From Callaeas wilsoni (Eukaryota > Chordata > Aves > Passeriformes > Callaeidae), in the NCBI GenBank assembly GCA_013398955.1, contig VWPU01009396.1, forward strand, positions 62,001-126,000: a stretch of 64,000 bases of DNA, written 5' to 3'. The notes under the pieces were generated by a model. That model ran no database searches. It had not been told where the DNA came from and saw only the letters and a program-made list of their open reading frames with translations. Shown here one piece after another: positions 1 through 12,600 of the stretch. The position numbers and the translations under genes are program-made. Each line of letters begins with the position of its first letter. The first letter of the stretch is position 1.

Positions 1-756
1 AGGAGTTTTAATTTCAATACTCAAACACAAAATTAATGGACAATTACATTACAAAGTACCCCAAAGCACACCAGAACGGAAGCCTGACAAAGCACATCCA
101 GGAGACAGGGTTATGCCCACCTCTGCAACTTCCTCTGACTGAAAAGCTCTGCTGAGCCATTTACCAGTTTTGGCACGTGTCTGTAGAATTTTTAATTTTA
201 ATTTTACTATTTACACGGGCATCCCTCCCTGAGGCCAAGAGCCTCACCTGCTGTGCCTCTTTGGGCTCACTCTGCCCTCCCACACACTGATCCTTCTCCA
301 TGCTCAGAACATCACCATGAAGACCTCAAAAATGCCTGAGTGGGACATGCATTTTTTCACTGGCCCATTCTCCAGCCCCTGCCAATTTCTATTTCTTTTC
401 CCTCGGATTGTGACACAGAAGGAAAAACTCCCTGAAACGTTTGTAGTGAATCTCCAGAATGTGTTTATCAGGCTAGAAACAACCACGCAGATCTCCAGCA
501 CAGCACAACAATGTGGAGGCACTGAAGGGACATTTAGCACGCTGGCAAACAGCCAGAACTTTTATTTATACAGTGGGAGCCTACACTTGTTCTAGAACTT
601 CTTTACACACAATCACCTTCAACTTCACCCACCTGCTCCAGCTGTAGCATTACTGCACAACTCAAGTAAATGAAGGAGTGGAATTGGAAAAGAATCATGA
701 AACCCAAAGCAAAAACATTTTGTAAATGACAAAACCTTTTCAGATTTAAAGTCCCT

Positions 757-811
757 AGCTATAGAGTGCTATGATAGAATTCCCAGTTACAGAGTTCTAT
801 GATAGAATTCC
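757..811. repeat. 27/28-nt tandem duplication, two copies
   Basis: Two adjacent copies share ctatgatagaattcc with the upstream part slightly diverged (agctatagagtg against agttacagagtt). It is a small local duplication in intron with no sign of function. Confidence 0.85.
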
Positions 812-1354
812 TTTAGGACAAAATTAACAGGTGAGCATACTTCTCAGCTTAGCAGTAATGTATTTAAAATGCAGACTATACAAAACCTAATTAGAAATCT
901 TATGTTTCAGTAAAATATCCATTCATCAGTGCAGCACTACTAAAAATAGACTTTTTTCCCCATGCAAATTCTCTTTTACAGGTTGAGTTGGATTAAGTTA
1001 ATTTCCCCTCAACCCTTTAATGACTTCACTGCTTATAAATAATTGAAAACATTTAATTTATCTTGGATTTCTGTTTAAGAATGCCTTTTTTAAAAATAAT
1101 TTTCCTATGCTTTTTTTTCCAAGAGAACGAGGCAACCAATTGCTAAGTATGTGGTCAATAAAACAATGCTGGCTAAAAAGGAAAATCATGGAAAACCTCA
1201 CCTATAGCACAATGCCTGAACTGAGAGCAATGGGCCAAGAAAATTCATTTGTCAGACTGGTTGATTAAAACTCTGCCAAGACAGCCAAGCTTTTAAGGTA
1301 TCCTTAACTTTATAACAGTATAGACCCTGATATTGTATATATTTCTCTTCTAGA

Positions 1355-1590
1355 ACTGGTATTGTACATTGCCCAGACTCACTCAGAGACCAACTGGTAT
1401 TCAGATTACTCAGACTGGCTGGTATTTTGGATTCTATTGGCACTAATTGGAGAGGCTGGCCGATATTTCTAATTATCCTGGCATTAATAGCCTGGAAATA
1501 GCCTCTCCGCTCCTTCTCTCCCAAGATTTATGAAAGCACTAATGCTGGCATAATTATAGACAGGAACAACTGGCAGGCTGGTACTGGCTG
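1355..1590. repeat. Degenerate 'actggtatt' repeat patch
   Basis: The motif actggtatt or gctggtatt recurs at 1355, 1393 and 1418, with ggctggtact at 1577. Neighbouring cagactcactcaga and cagattactcaga blocks also repeat. Spacing is irregular, so this may be an old decayed minisatellite. Chance cannot be excluded. Confidence 0.4.
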
Positions 1591-4021
1591 CCACCCAAGA
1601 GTCTTACAGCTTTCCCAGAATCCTTCTCCCATTCTTTGTACACTAGGCATCCAAGTTTTTAATCCTTCAAATAATGTTTCGTAAGTTGCTTAAAATACAC
1701 TGTATCATTTCTGCAAGTATTTCTAATCCCCGGTTCGGAGGCAGAGCGCTGTCGGACTTCCCCAGCCCTGCCTTCTCCAGCCTGGGTTCTCCTTTCTCCT
1801 CCAGGACAGCCCACCCTGTGATGGACCATCACTGCCTGTCTGAGGAAACAAGGGCAATTCAGCTCCACAAACCCGTTCTATGTTGCACAATGCTCCAACA
1901 CAGTGTTTAAACACAATTAAGAGCTTTGCCTGCTATTTCAGCAATATTTCAAGCTGCACACTCACTTAACACAGGGTGCTTGATTGTCTCTGGAGAGCGT
2001 ATTTATTGAAGAAGGGATTTGAGGTTTGAAATGGGTTTTGTTGAGCGAGTTCCCTGCAGCAGACCCAGTAAATAAACACAAAAGGAGGAAGGGGCCACCG
2101 CAGGTACAGCGCTGCAGGAATGGAGCACAGTCCTGCACAAGACCTCACTGCACGTGACCGAAGCAAAGCTCAGCACATCTGTGACCAGGATGCAGGACTG
2201 ACATCTGCTGTGGCCACACAAGCACTGGCTTCTGTGTTTGGGTCATGTTGGCAATAAAAAGGAACAGACTGAAATTCAATCTGACACAGAGCTGTGGAGC
2301 AAACTGTCAACAATTAGTGTAACACACCCTAAGATATCTGCAAAGCATTTACTGTGCCAGTTATGCAAGTAACTGAATTTCCCCTATACACAAACACTTA
2401 GAAGGCAGCAAAGGACCTACAAAACATCCCAAAACTATACACAAACCCCAGTTTTATCCAAGGCTCTCCTCTTGCATGTCTCACAGGAGTGGCACAGCCA
2501 CAGAAGAGACTCGGAGGGCAGGTAAGCGAACAAACACAAACATGGAGCTCCCTGTACCCAATTCTGGTGGATCACCGCTGAGATGCCTGGCTCAGATTAT
2601 CAGCTGGTATAAACAAGCACATCTCTGCTACCTCGAGGAATTTAAAACTTTGTGGCAGAACAAAATTAACCCCATTTATCTCTATGTAAACTTCATTATT
2701 AACTATCCATCATCAAATCATTAAAGAGTGCGGTATTGTATCAGTCTCTCTCTCTTGAAAATTAAAATGAGCTGCTTACTGGGTAAGAATTAAAGCTGCT
2801 TTCAGTTATACACAAAACAGAGACACACACTGCGTGAGAGGGATGTCCTTGTCTCTGGCTCAGGAACATTCCTGCCCTTTCCCATAGAGAATGAATAGGA
2901 TACTCTCACTATCCATATACACAAGAGAAACATTTATTTACTACCACTTAATCACACAACGAGCATTTCACATCTAATTAGTAACAAAGGCCTGGTTCTT
3001 ACAGCAGTGCCAGCAGCATTTTTCAATGCAGTTACAGTTTACTGATTTTGATGAATGCTGGCATCAGGGAAGGCATCACCTCCTTTACAGCTATGTTTTC
3101 TGTTTGGTATATTTTTAATGCTATTTTTTCCCTGATTAGCCTTTTGCTTACCCTGAATAATCAATCCTGGCACCAAGTCATCAATTGATTAGTTCAGGTT
3201 TTTTAAGTTCAAAGTTCATAGCAAAAGAGCCAGAAGGTGAAGTTTTCCTTAATTACTAATTTTAACTGATTTTATTGCCAGACAGCTAATGCCAATCCCA
3301 GCACCTGTGGTGCAAACATGTTCCAATCCCAATGAAATCCAGAATACCTGAGACAGGGATTGATCTGAACTTCTTTGGAGTCAGTGAAAATTTTTCTAGG
3401 GTACATCCAATGTATCTGAGTGACAATTTGCTGAACTGATCTTTTACTATTAAAGAATGAAGTGTCCTTCGTAGCTCTTCAGGCATTTTATTAGCAAGGT
3501 ATTACAGCTGTAATTCAAAGGCTTGGATCAGTTAAGGGAAAGCATTTGTGTTTTCTAACTAAACATGTAGCACCAGTCACATTACAAACCATTTAATCCA
3601 AACTGGGACAGAAAAATGTAGGATAGCTGGAACAGCTTCATGTACTGACAGTCTTTCAGAGTCTGCAGGTCAGGAGAAACCCCAAACCTCAGAACTAAAC
3701 TGAAGCAGCAGCTGGGTAGGGCTGGCACAGTAACATATTAAGCAGTATAACCTCTAGAATTTCCCACCTCGCCTAATCTGAGGCTGTGAACACGAAGCTT
3801 CTGCTGCCGCTTTACAGCCACAATTCATTTTCTGCACATAGAACTGATGCCACCTACACTGCTGGCAGCACTTTGGATGCTACAAACTGTGCCTCTGCCC
3901 TGTAAAAACAGGAGGAACCGGGTGAGACACTGCTGAGCATCCGACACACTCTGAGATCTGAACTGCCCCAGAGACAGACAACCTGTGACCCCCAGCCTGC
4001 AGCGCAAAGGGGCTGCAGGAG

Positions 4022-4038
4022 CCCCTCCCTTGGAGGGG
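4022..4038. repeat. GC-rich hairpin, 7-bp arms
   Basis: cccctcc (4022-4028), loop ctt, ggagggg (4032-4038): a perfect inverted repeat in a GC-richer patch of the leftmost intron. No factor or RNA family is recognised. Confidence 0.8.
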
Positions 4039-6598
4039 TAACTCTGCTGGAGCGGGGGGAATGCACTGGTGTGACTGGGACACAACTGGAAGTGTTTGCC
4101 TGGATGCCTCCACCACTCTCCACACCTCCCATGCCTGATGCCAGCTTTGTTTCCAAAGTCTGAGCTGCAGCCTTTGCACAACAGCCTTCCAGGACCTGTG
4201 TGTCATGGTGGGGCAAGGGCTTTCCACACCATTCTTTCCTAGAAAGGGACTCAACCTCCTAGGCAGGCTGCCACTTTTGGATGTTTTTCCATCTTTATCA
4301 TCTGACAGATTTCTTGCTCTCTGCTCTTGCAAAGCCCTCTCTACTTTGCAGCCACGATTTAATTTCCTTCTCATCGCTGATTTTCCCGTGTTTATATTTT
4401 ATCCTGTGCCTTGCAGCTAATGAATGCTGCTCTAGCTGGGATCTGGCAGCATGTTCACTGTTGCCTGGCAAGCCTTCTCCTGTGCCTTGATGTATGTATT
4501 CCTTGATTTCAGCGGGACACAGTGTGGCATTGTGGAGAAGGCAGTGCTTTTGCTTACGTGGAGTTTACACAAGCGAGCGCGAGGCTTCGGGGCACTGCAA
4601 GTGAATTCTCTTTTGTACCTGGGTGCCATAATTCCAGCAGCTAAATGCACTTCACGTCAGAGGCACAACCTGCCGTGGCACAGGGAAAGGTGAGTGCAGC
4701 AGCCTGCCAGCCCACAACTACATGTGATGAGGCTCCTGCAAACCCGAGCACAGCCTGCACCTTCAGACTTTTCCTTTCACAAGCTTTAATAGCAGGTTTT
4801 AATTTCAGTGGCTTAAAATTGCATTTCTGTCTCTTATCAGAGGAAAAAAAATTTTAGAGAAGCTACACCTGTGGCATTAACTGTCTCAGAACCTGACAGC
4901 TACATTTCAGCCAGGAGCCCTGTCAAACCATTGGAGATGTACCAAATTAATTTGTGCAGGGCTATTATTCTTTCATCTGTGCTGGCCAGCTATCCATTAT
5001 AATCTCAGATTTCAGGGCTGTTACTGAGAAAACAAGGTAATTAAAATAGGTAGACTAAGGGAATCTGGATGCCTTGATTTTTTCCCATTGGTAGCTGACC
5101 TACCCTAAACCAAACTGCTTTTGCTCTGTGAAGAACAGGTGTCACAGCCATTCTCTCTGAAGACAAAACTCATTAAAGGATTTAAAGGACAAAAAGCGTT
5201 TTAGAACTCCTCTATACATATATCCAAAATTATGCCTATGCTCCATATAGTCAAAATTAACATTACAGTATTTGCACTGTATTAATTATTTGCTGATGGT
5301 CCTTCTTCTGACAAGAACTTCTGTTCCTTCCCTTTCCTTTGCGTGCTGGAATCATCCATGTTTCCACTGCTCTGTGCTGCTCTGTTCCATCAGCTCCAAG
5401 TTACTGAAAGCCTTGGAAGAAATCACAAGTGCACAATCAAGGTGTCACAGGTCTAACAGGATCATCCTGGCCCATCCTTTTGGAGAAATCTCTCTTTAAC
5501 CTCCTTTCCCAGACTCCACACTTCCCTTTTTCCCTTCTTCAGTGACAACCTTTGGCTTTGCAATATGTGCAGAGGGACAGAAAGCCATTCTGAAGTTATT
5601 GTTTAACTTTAGTTCAAGTTCTGAGGGTTTCCCATCGTGCAGACCCCACTAGCTGTGACAGTGCATACAATAAATGTTTGCACAGTGAGTGCTTCCAAAC
5701 GCCCAACATGCAGCAGAACGAGCAGGGAATGTGTTACTAATGCCATGGTGGAAAACTATTCATAACAGAATATTCCCTTTAGAATATTTTTAGACTACAA
5801 AAGACCTCAGGAGATGTTTCTCAGACTTTACAAGCAAACACCCTTTCACACCCTTCATTTCCCAACTCGTGGCTTTTATTTCCATGTTGTCCAAGCCCTT
5901 TCTGCCACCCAATATTTATCCATTTCCTTCAGAGACAATACTCCCTGACTCATGCTTTCTGCAGAAATATGGCTTGCACAAAGGAAAGGAGGCAGAAATG
6001 AGAGCACAGAGGGAAGACTCACAGGAACCCACCTCCAACAAATCCTGCACATCCTCTGTCAGGGCACTCTCCCAACAGCCCAGTGCTCACTAACCATGGA
6101 AGATATTTAGGAGAGAACTTATTTCCTTTTGTGTCTGGAAGAGGACTAATTGCCACTACACAAAGGACACTTATTTTGACCCTGAGTACATTCTCTGCAG
6201 AAAGGTCTGCAAGATCATGGCTCTTCTCCTCTAAGGCAGGAACAAGTGTTTTTTCTGCACTCAGCAGAAAGAGAGAGATCATCAACAGAACTGTAAGATA
6301 CATCACAAGTAATTAAATAATAAGTAATGCTAATTAATGAATAAAGTACACCAAATGAGGGATAAAAGGATCTCAAGGGTACAGAAACAGGACGTTGTCT
6401 CTGCATAAAATACACCGAATGTAAAGCTTTCCCCCCACTGCCTCTTTCACCTTTCCAACTCTTTACCTAATGCCATCAGGATTTCATTTTCCCATTTCTA
6501 CTTTCTCCTGTATTTAATTACTTTTCTTTACTCAGCAAATCCTTGTAAAGTCTGAGTGCCATTTATTTGTGTATTTATTTCAGCTAGTTACTACTTAC

Positions 6599-6652
6599 CT
6601 CATCCCACTCCAGAAGGTAGCTGGTGATTTTTGAACCATTATCAACGGGTGC
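6599..6652 (-). CDS. FNDC3B: FNDC3B coding exon, 54-nt part of FN3 domain 2 (probable exon 11)
   Basis: Eighteen whole codons, APVDNGSKITSYLLEWDE, continue domain 2 directly after the LTLQWK of the previous exon. Pro-x-Asp-Asn-Gly and Tyr-x-Leu-Glu-Trp are typical of the B-C loop and strand C of fibronectin III domains. The acceptor is TTTTTGTTCGTAG|GCACCC, after a long T-rich tract. The donor GAG|GTAAGT is a near-consensus site. Both ends are phase 0, so the exon could be skipped in frame. The next exon, expected to begin with Gly-Lys-Arg, was not found in the 6.6 kb to the left edge. Confidence 0.95.
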
Positions 6653-9600
6653 CTACGAACAAAAATAAACAAAAGGTGATTTGGGGAATCAAAGAAAATG
6701 GCTTCACCTCCCCCAGGCAAACGACTAGAGTTTCAAGTGAAACCAAAGCTTTGCACATGGCTTGGCAACCTCTTAACGAATGCTGGGAAGAAGCTGGACA
6801 TAATGAAACACATACATTTTAGAAGTCCAGTCAGTGCACAGGAAGGGATTTGTCAGAGCACAGCAAGTTCAAGTCCCTTACTGAAAAATGACTGTCTCAG
6901 CTTTAGATTATTTCCAACGTTTATGCTCACTGTCAGTACTTTTTCCCTGCTTTTTGCCCAGTGCATGTGTTACCTACCTTCCACTGTAAGGTTAAGGAGC
7001 TTTTGGTCCTGTGCGAGGGTTTGGGTGGGAAGGGACACTCCGGCGCTGAGCTGTGAGTGGTGAAGCTTACTGGCTCCGAGCAGGATCCCTTTACTGAGTT
7101 GTACATTGCATATACCCTGGAAACAGTATTCAAACGGGTTATAAAAGTGCTGACAGTCAGTGGCACCACCTCAGCCACTCTATTTATCGACCAAAGCACC
7201 CACAATACCATCCACTAATTTCAGACTTATCACAGACCAATGGCTATCCTTACTTGACTTCATACAAGAATGCAAAAAAAAAAAATTACAGCAGCAGAGG
7301 GACAGTGTTTAGTGCAAATATTCCCACGGACCACTGAGTTACCTTCATTACCTCTTCTTTCCACCAATATTTCCTTGCCTATTGCCAGGCTTCCACACAC
7401 TGTGATAAAATCGTCTTTAAAATACAACAGAGAAAAAGGTATCCACTTTAAGGCCTGGTTTACACTTGATCCACATGTAGCATGTTCAGTGCTGGTACCT
7501 GCTGGTCTCCTTCCATGGGTACAATCTTCTCCTAACATAACTCAAGCATCAACACTTAGTGGACCTCCATGGATTAGAACTAACACAGCTCAGCAACATT
7601 GCTCTGATAAGCTAAAAATCTCCAAAGCAAATTTGCTTTCAGTTCCTCTGTATGTCAGCATGGAACATGCAATACCAAATAATATGGGAAAGCAAATAGG
7701 ATATACTTGAGCACTTCCTCACGAGGTGCTTTTCTCTGAAAAATTAATGATATTAATAAAAACTAATAATTTTTCTCTGAAAGAGTCATTTTTTCCCTTC
7801 ACATTTTCCATGCAGCAAAAGAAAAGTGCAAATTGTAAGACTTCTATTCAAAAAAAGTTCAGGCCATGACCAGACAACGACCTCTGAGTTCGCTGTAGCT
7901 ATTGTGTGCTTGAATGCAGAGCTAAAGAAAGGGCAATTTCTAAATTTGTTTTTAGTAGATAAGAGTAATTAATGTACAATGGCCACCTACGTAGAATCAA
8001 ACCTTTTGGGGGAGGTAGACAAGAACTGCTCTGGTGCTACTTTACACATCACCTGTTAGCAGGCAGGAGCAACAAGAAATGCAGTTAATTAATTGAGTCT
8101 GCAGCTGGCAAGCGGCACATACATGTGCTGGAAATGAGCGTGGTCCAGCATCCAACACACGCCACAAGGGAAATAAAACCGTGTGAAAACGAGCTCAAGG
8201 GGCATCTTCTGCAAGCCACCGAAACACTGTGCACACCCAGCTCTGAGGGCACCAAAACAAGGCACCTGAAGGGAAGCAGGTGGTGGTTCAGAGCAAACCA
8301 GGCTGTTCCAGGTTGTCGCAGGGCAGTGACGAGCACGAGCACCTTGTCCAGTAGAGACAAAGCCCTGGGAGATGCTGCCAAGGTCAAGGAGACCCAAGGC
8401 GATCTGCCCGGTAACTGCTGGCCCCATAAATTTCTTTCCTCAACAGATTTATTTCTTCACAGTCATTAATAAATAATGCAGTTTCAGTGAAGGAAAAAAC
8501 CAACTACGGTGGAAAGCAAACAGCCACGGTTTCAGTGTCAGCTCGCTCCACTACAAAGGGTGCTGCTGCTCTGCACGTCTGACTTTTGTATTTAGTCACT
8601 CCTTTTAAACAGAAGTTATTGTTAACCGTTCACAAACGACCTGCAATCTGGCAAACCTGCAGGAAGGTGGAGGGAGCTGTAGGTAGGGAGGAAGAAGTCA
8701 GCCAGGAGCTGGGGCAAATACCCACAACACCCCAAAAAATGACGGAGACCTCAGGCGAGCTGTGCACAGTGACCCCTCCGGCGTTTCAAGCTGGCTTCAA
8801 AAGAGATGTTCAGTGCTTACAGAAGGAAGCTCAACACTGTTTTACAAACTTCTCCTCCTTGTTACCATCCCTTGGCTGCTAAGGCCAGGACTCCTGCCCC
8901 ACTCAGGAGCTGCATCTTTTCCTCATTTATGAAAAGATCCTTCTGGTCTTGTGCTTCTACTTGAATAGTTCATTTTAGGGTTGCACTAGAAACTATCCTT
9001 AAAAATGAAAAGAATCTATAGTATCAGAGCTAGATGGACACATTTTGGTGTTGGATTTTTTTTTTTTAAAAGCTAAAGAAGAAACACTTTGCTTCTGAAA
9101 GTTTTAGAAACAGGAGCACCCTTGATGTGAAACTGTGTGCCAAACCTAGCCCTTGTCTGGAAAACAGAAGGGAAGAATAGACAGGAGTGAAAGGATGTTT
9201 TTTTAAAGGATATTGAAGGTAAATGTACAGGATGTAAATTCAAAGGCCTGGTTCATAAATAAAAAAGACAGCACGAGCAGGTAACAGTGTTAAAACCATC
9301 AGAGAGCAAAATTAGAATGTGTTTATAGTTAATAAATGTGTAAAACATTTTCAGAATCAAAGAGAAATATATTATGAAAATATCAACACAGGTCAGTGTG
9401 AATCCGTTTTTTTCTTGGAATAAATGCTGAAATGACTACGGTCAGATGGATCTGTATTCAGCAGATTTACTTCCCAAAGTGTAGCCTACTTATGAAAGAA
9501 GAGTGCTGGAGTACTTTCAGTGTTTATGTTACAGGAACTGAAGAAACACGAGTTGCTTGAGTCAAATTTTTAAATGACCTCAGATAGCCTACTTTCATAC

Positions 9601-12600
9601 ACAAGCACTTCCAGGCCTGTTATCCATACAGAAATACAGATACATTAACTTATTTTTGCCTCTTTCTACAGCAATGACAACAACACAATGAAAGATATTG
9701 CTCAAAAAGCACTCTCATTGTCCAAGATAAAATCTATAAGAAAATACTTAGAAACCACTGAAAAAACACACCTACAGAGGTGACCAAGAAATTCTTGAAG
9801 AGTTTATATTTAAGTGACATTCAAATCATGCTAACTCACCTGACATGATAATCTGTTGCTGGCCTAAGGTCCTTCAGGTGATATTCTAATTCTTCTCCAC
9901 TGTAGGAAAGAAATCCAAACCCAACCAATTAATAAATTATGAAAAGCAGTATCACACTTAGCACAGCTAGTGATTTTCTAGTGATACACTTTGAAAGAAG
10001 AAAAATAATTCCTCTGAAGAGAAGCAGTAGCAAACCACATACCAACAATTTGTCAACACACTTCATGTTTCTTGAAAACTTCACAAAGCTCCATATGCAC
10101 AGAAGAAAAAGAATTTATCACACCAATTTATTCAGTAAACTAAATATATGTGTTTATTTCAATGCCATCTTATAGTTTGCTGATATTTGTATAAAGCTCA
10201 TTGTGGTTTTCAACCCTCCCAGAGCCGAAAAGAGCGAAGTCCAAACATTATTGTTGTACTTTTTTCATACTCCTTATTCAAAATACTTTATAAAAAGTGA
10301 CCCACTGAACTTCAGAGGAAGAAGCAGAGTTTCTTGCACAACTGTTTCACTTATTGCTTTCTCCTCCAGAAGCACACTCCCTGTGAGGACCACAGCAAGG
10401 AGACATTTAATTAACACCCAAACAGCTGGACCCAGCTCTCTTTCAATACCAAGACAGTTTAAAGCAAAGTGTTTTAGACATTTTAGGAAAAAAACAGCGC
10501 ACAATCTATTAATTTCAAAAGCAGCCAACATAGTTAGGGCTATTCTTTTTCCTTCTGGCTTGTTTGCTGGTAAATGAACACTGGGCTCAGTCATGTGTTG
10601 CCAAATCTGTGAAGATTAAGGTACGGGTCAGTGCTTAATAAGTAATAGCCATCTCATGTAAAAGCTTGGCTTATTCATGATTTTATTAAAATATGGGAAA
10701 AAAGAAAGCTCTCAATTTAGCATAAAGAAATATTTCATAGCTAGCTGAACAAACACAGGGAGATGTCTCAAAATCAATAGAGCAAAATCCACCAGAAAGC
10801 ACATGCCTGCTGGGTTGCCAGAAATCCACCAAAAAGCCTTCTATTTTTTATTTCATATATGCTCTGCAAATCCAGTTTTTCCCCTCTGAAATGAGTGCAC
10901 CTCCCTGCAAGGACAATGTATTCAACATATTGCAGACTCTCTTTTGCCTATAGTAATAACAATTACTGCTGCTCCTGATGGAACATAGCACATCAAGCTA
11001 AAGGCTGCACTCTGGCCAGCAGCAGGAGACACATCACCACCAGCAGCTTTAAAACAGATGCACAACATTTTATAACCAGGAGAAAATGTGCAGCCATCAC
11101 ACCAACAAGCACAAAAAGTACTAGAAAGTGTCCTTTCCCATTTTAAAAGTTCAGCAGCACATATTTGACTATGGAGGTGCTCGCATTGGCTCAAAAACAG
11201 CTGGTGTAAATGTCAGAAAAAGAGTAAAATCAGGCAGTCTTTCCCTGGTTAATACACCCTTTTTGTATTATCCAAGACCTGCCTTTAGCATACCAAGAGG
11301 AATACCCTAATTCACAGGACATCTTAAGAAAGGAGATGGCTTGGTCTCAAGAGGTAATTCCTTAAATGCTCTATCACCTGGACTTTATTTAATGAGATTT
11401 GGGAAGGATTAGCTATTTCACAATAGCCAAGGTCACATCTCCAAATTCTCTTTCCTAGACGTCATTGGGGGGGAAAAAGAAAGGCATAACACCATATGTA
11501 CTTGATCACAGAATGAGCTCAGAGGATCACCGCAAGGAGACACAGAGAAATCCCTCAGAATTTTTACTGAAGTCTGCTGAGAGCCAAGTATTTGGGTTTT
11601 TCTGGGGAGCCTCTGTAACCTACTGACTGCTGTACTCCCTCCTCTGCTCATCTAAGACACTACAAAGCAGCAAAGCCCTCCAATTTTGCTCGTTAGCTGA
11701 AATAACAAGATTTTACTGTTCTAAATTCTGCGAGCCCACACAAAATTAGCCCATTAGAAGGCAGCTCTCCTGCCTGCATGGCTTACACGAGAGGTTTTGA
11801 CATTTAGCATAAAAGAAAAAGTAACCTTTTCACTGGCAATGGGAGTGACGGCATCGCGGGCAGGATCTGCCACGTGCCAGGGAGGTGGCATGGGATGGCA
11901 ATTAGGGACCTTGTGAGATGCACTCCACCAGATCCCTGCAAGCTCCTCTGGTGAGCAAACAGGGTGCTCAAACGTGCCTTTCTTATGTGACCGACGGGCA
12001 TGCCAGAATACACCCTGAAAAGCTCTGAGAATTTACTCCTAGCGAAACAAAAAGAAGTGTAAAAATGATGGTTTTACCTGTAAATGATCTTGTATTTTCC
12101 ATCCCTCCCTTTATCTGATAAGGCAACCTCGTAGGTACAGGTGTAAGGCAAACCGTTGTTGTGTCTATCTGCATTGAGAAGGCCAGGGGGAGGTGACCAG
12201 GAAAGCAAAACTGTTCTTGCTTGAATATTTGTAACCTATGAAAGAAACATCAGTTAGTGTAATCTGAGGACAAAAACAGTATTCTGTAAGTATTTGCTTT
12301 TTGCTTTCATCTTCACAATTAATTCCTTGCAAAAGGGAAATTTCAGAGCTAGAGTTGAAAAGCAAAGGGTCAGAAATGATCAACAACACAAACAAAAACA
12401 CAGATTCGTGGCATAAAGTGATCTCTAACAGATGAGGAACACAGAGAGAGGTTCCCCTGCAGGGAAACGGCTCGTCACTGTCTGAGCATCTAGCAAAGGA
12501 TGTCTCTGGAGGTACCTGCTGCTGTGGCCATTCCCAGAAGGGAACTGGAACTAAGTAGAATGACGACTTTATTCTGTAGGTTGTTTAGTACACAATTATT

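Larger units (their letters stand above)
1..6598 (-). other. FNDC3B: Incomplete FNDC3B intron after the exon at 6599-6652
   Basis: This is non-coding sequence downstream of the last exon in the window. I looked for the next part of fibronectin domain 2 (a Cys-Phe-Phe-Gly-Ser-Gln-like stretch) on the minus strand and did not see it, so the intron runs past the left edge. It contains a 27/28-nt tandem duplication near 757, a degenerate repeat patch near 1355-1590, and a locally GC-richer patch at 3850-4250 with three overlapping minus-strand open frames that show no family I recognise. Confidence 0.85.

Noticed and set aside
3825..4374. Three overlapping minus-strand open frames of 118-164 codons
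   Set aside because: All three frames are open over the same GC-richer bases, which points to composition rather than coding. No family or splice structure is recognised.
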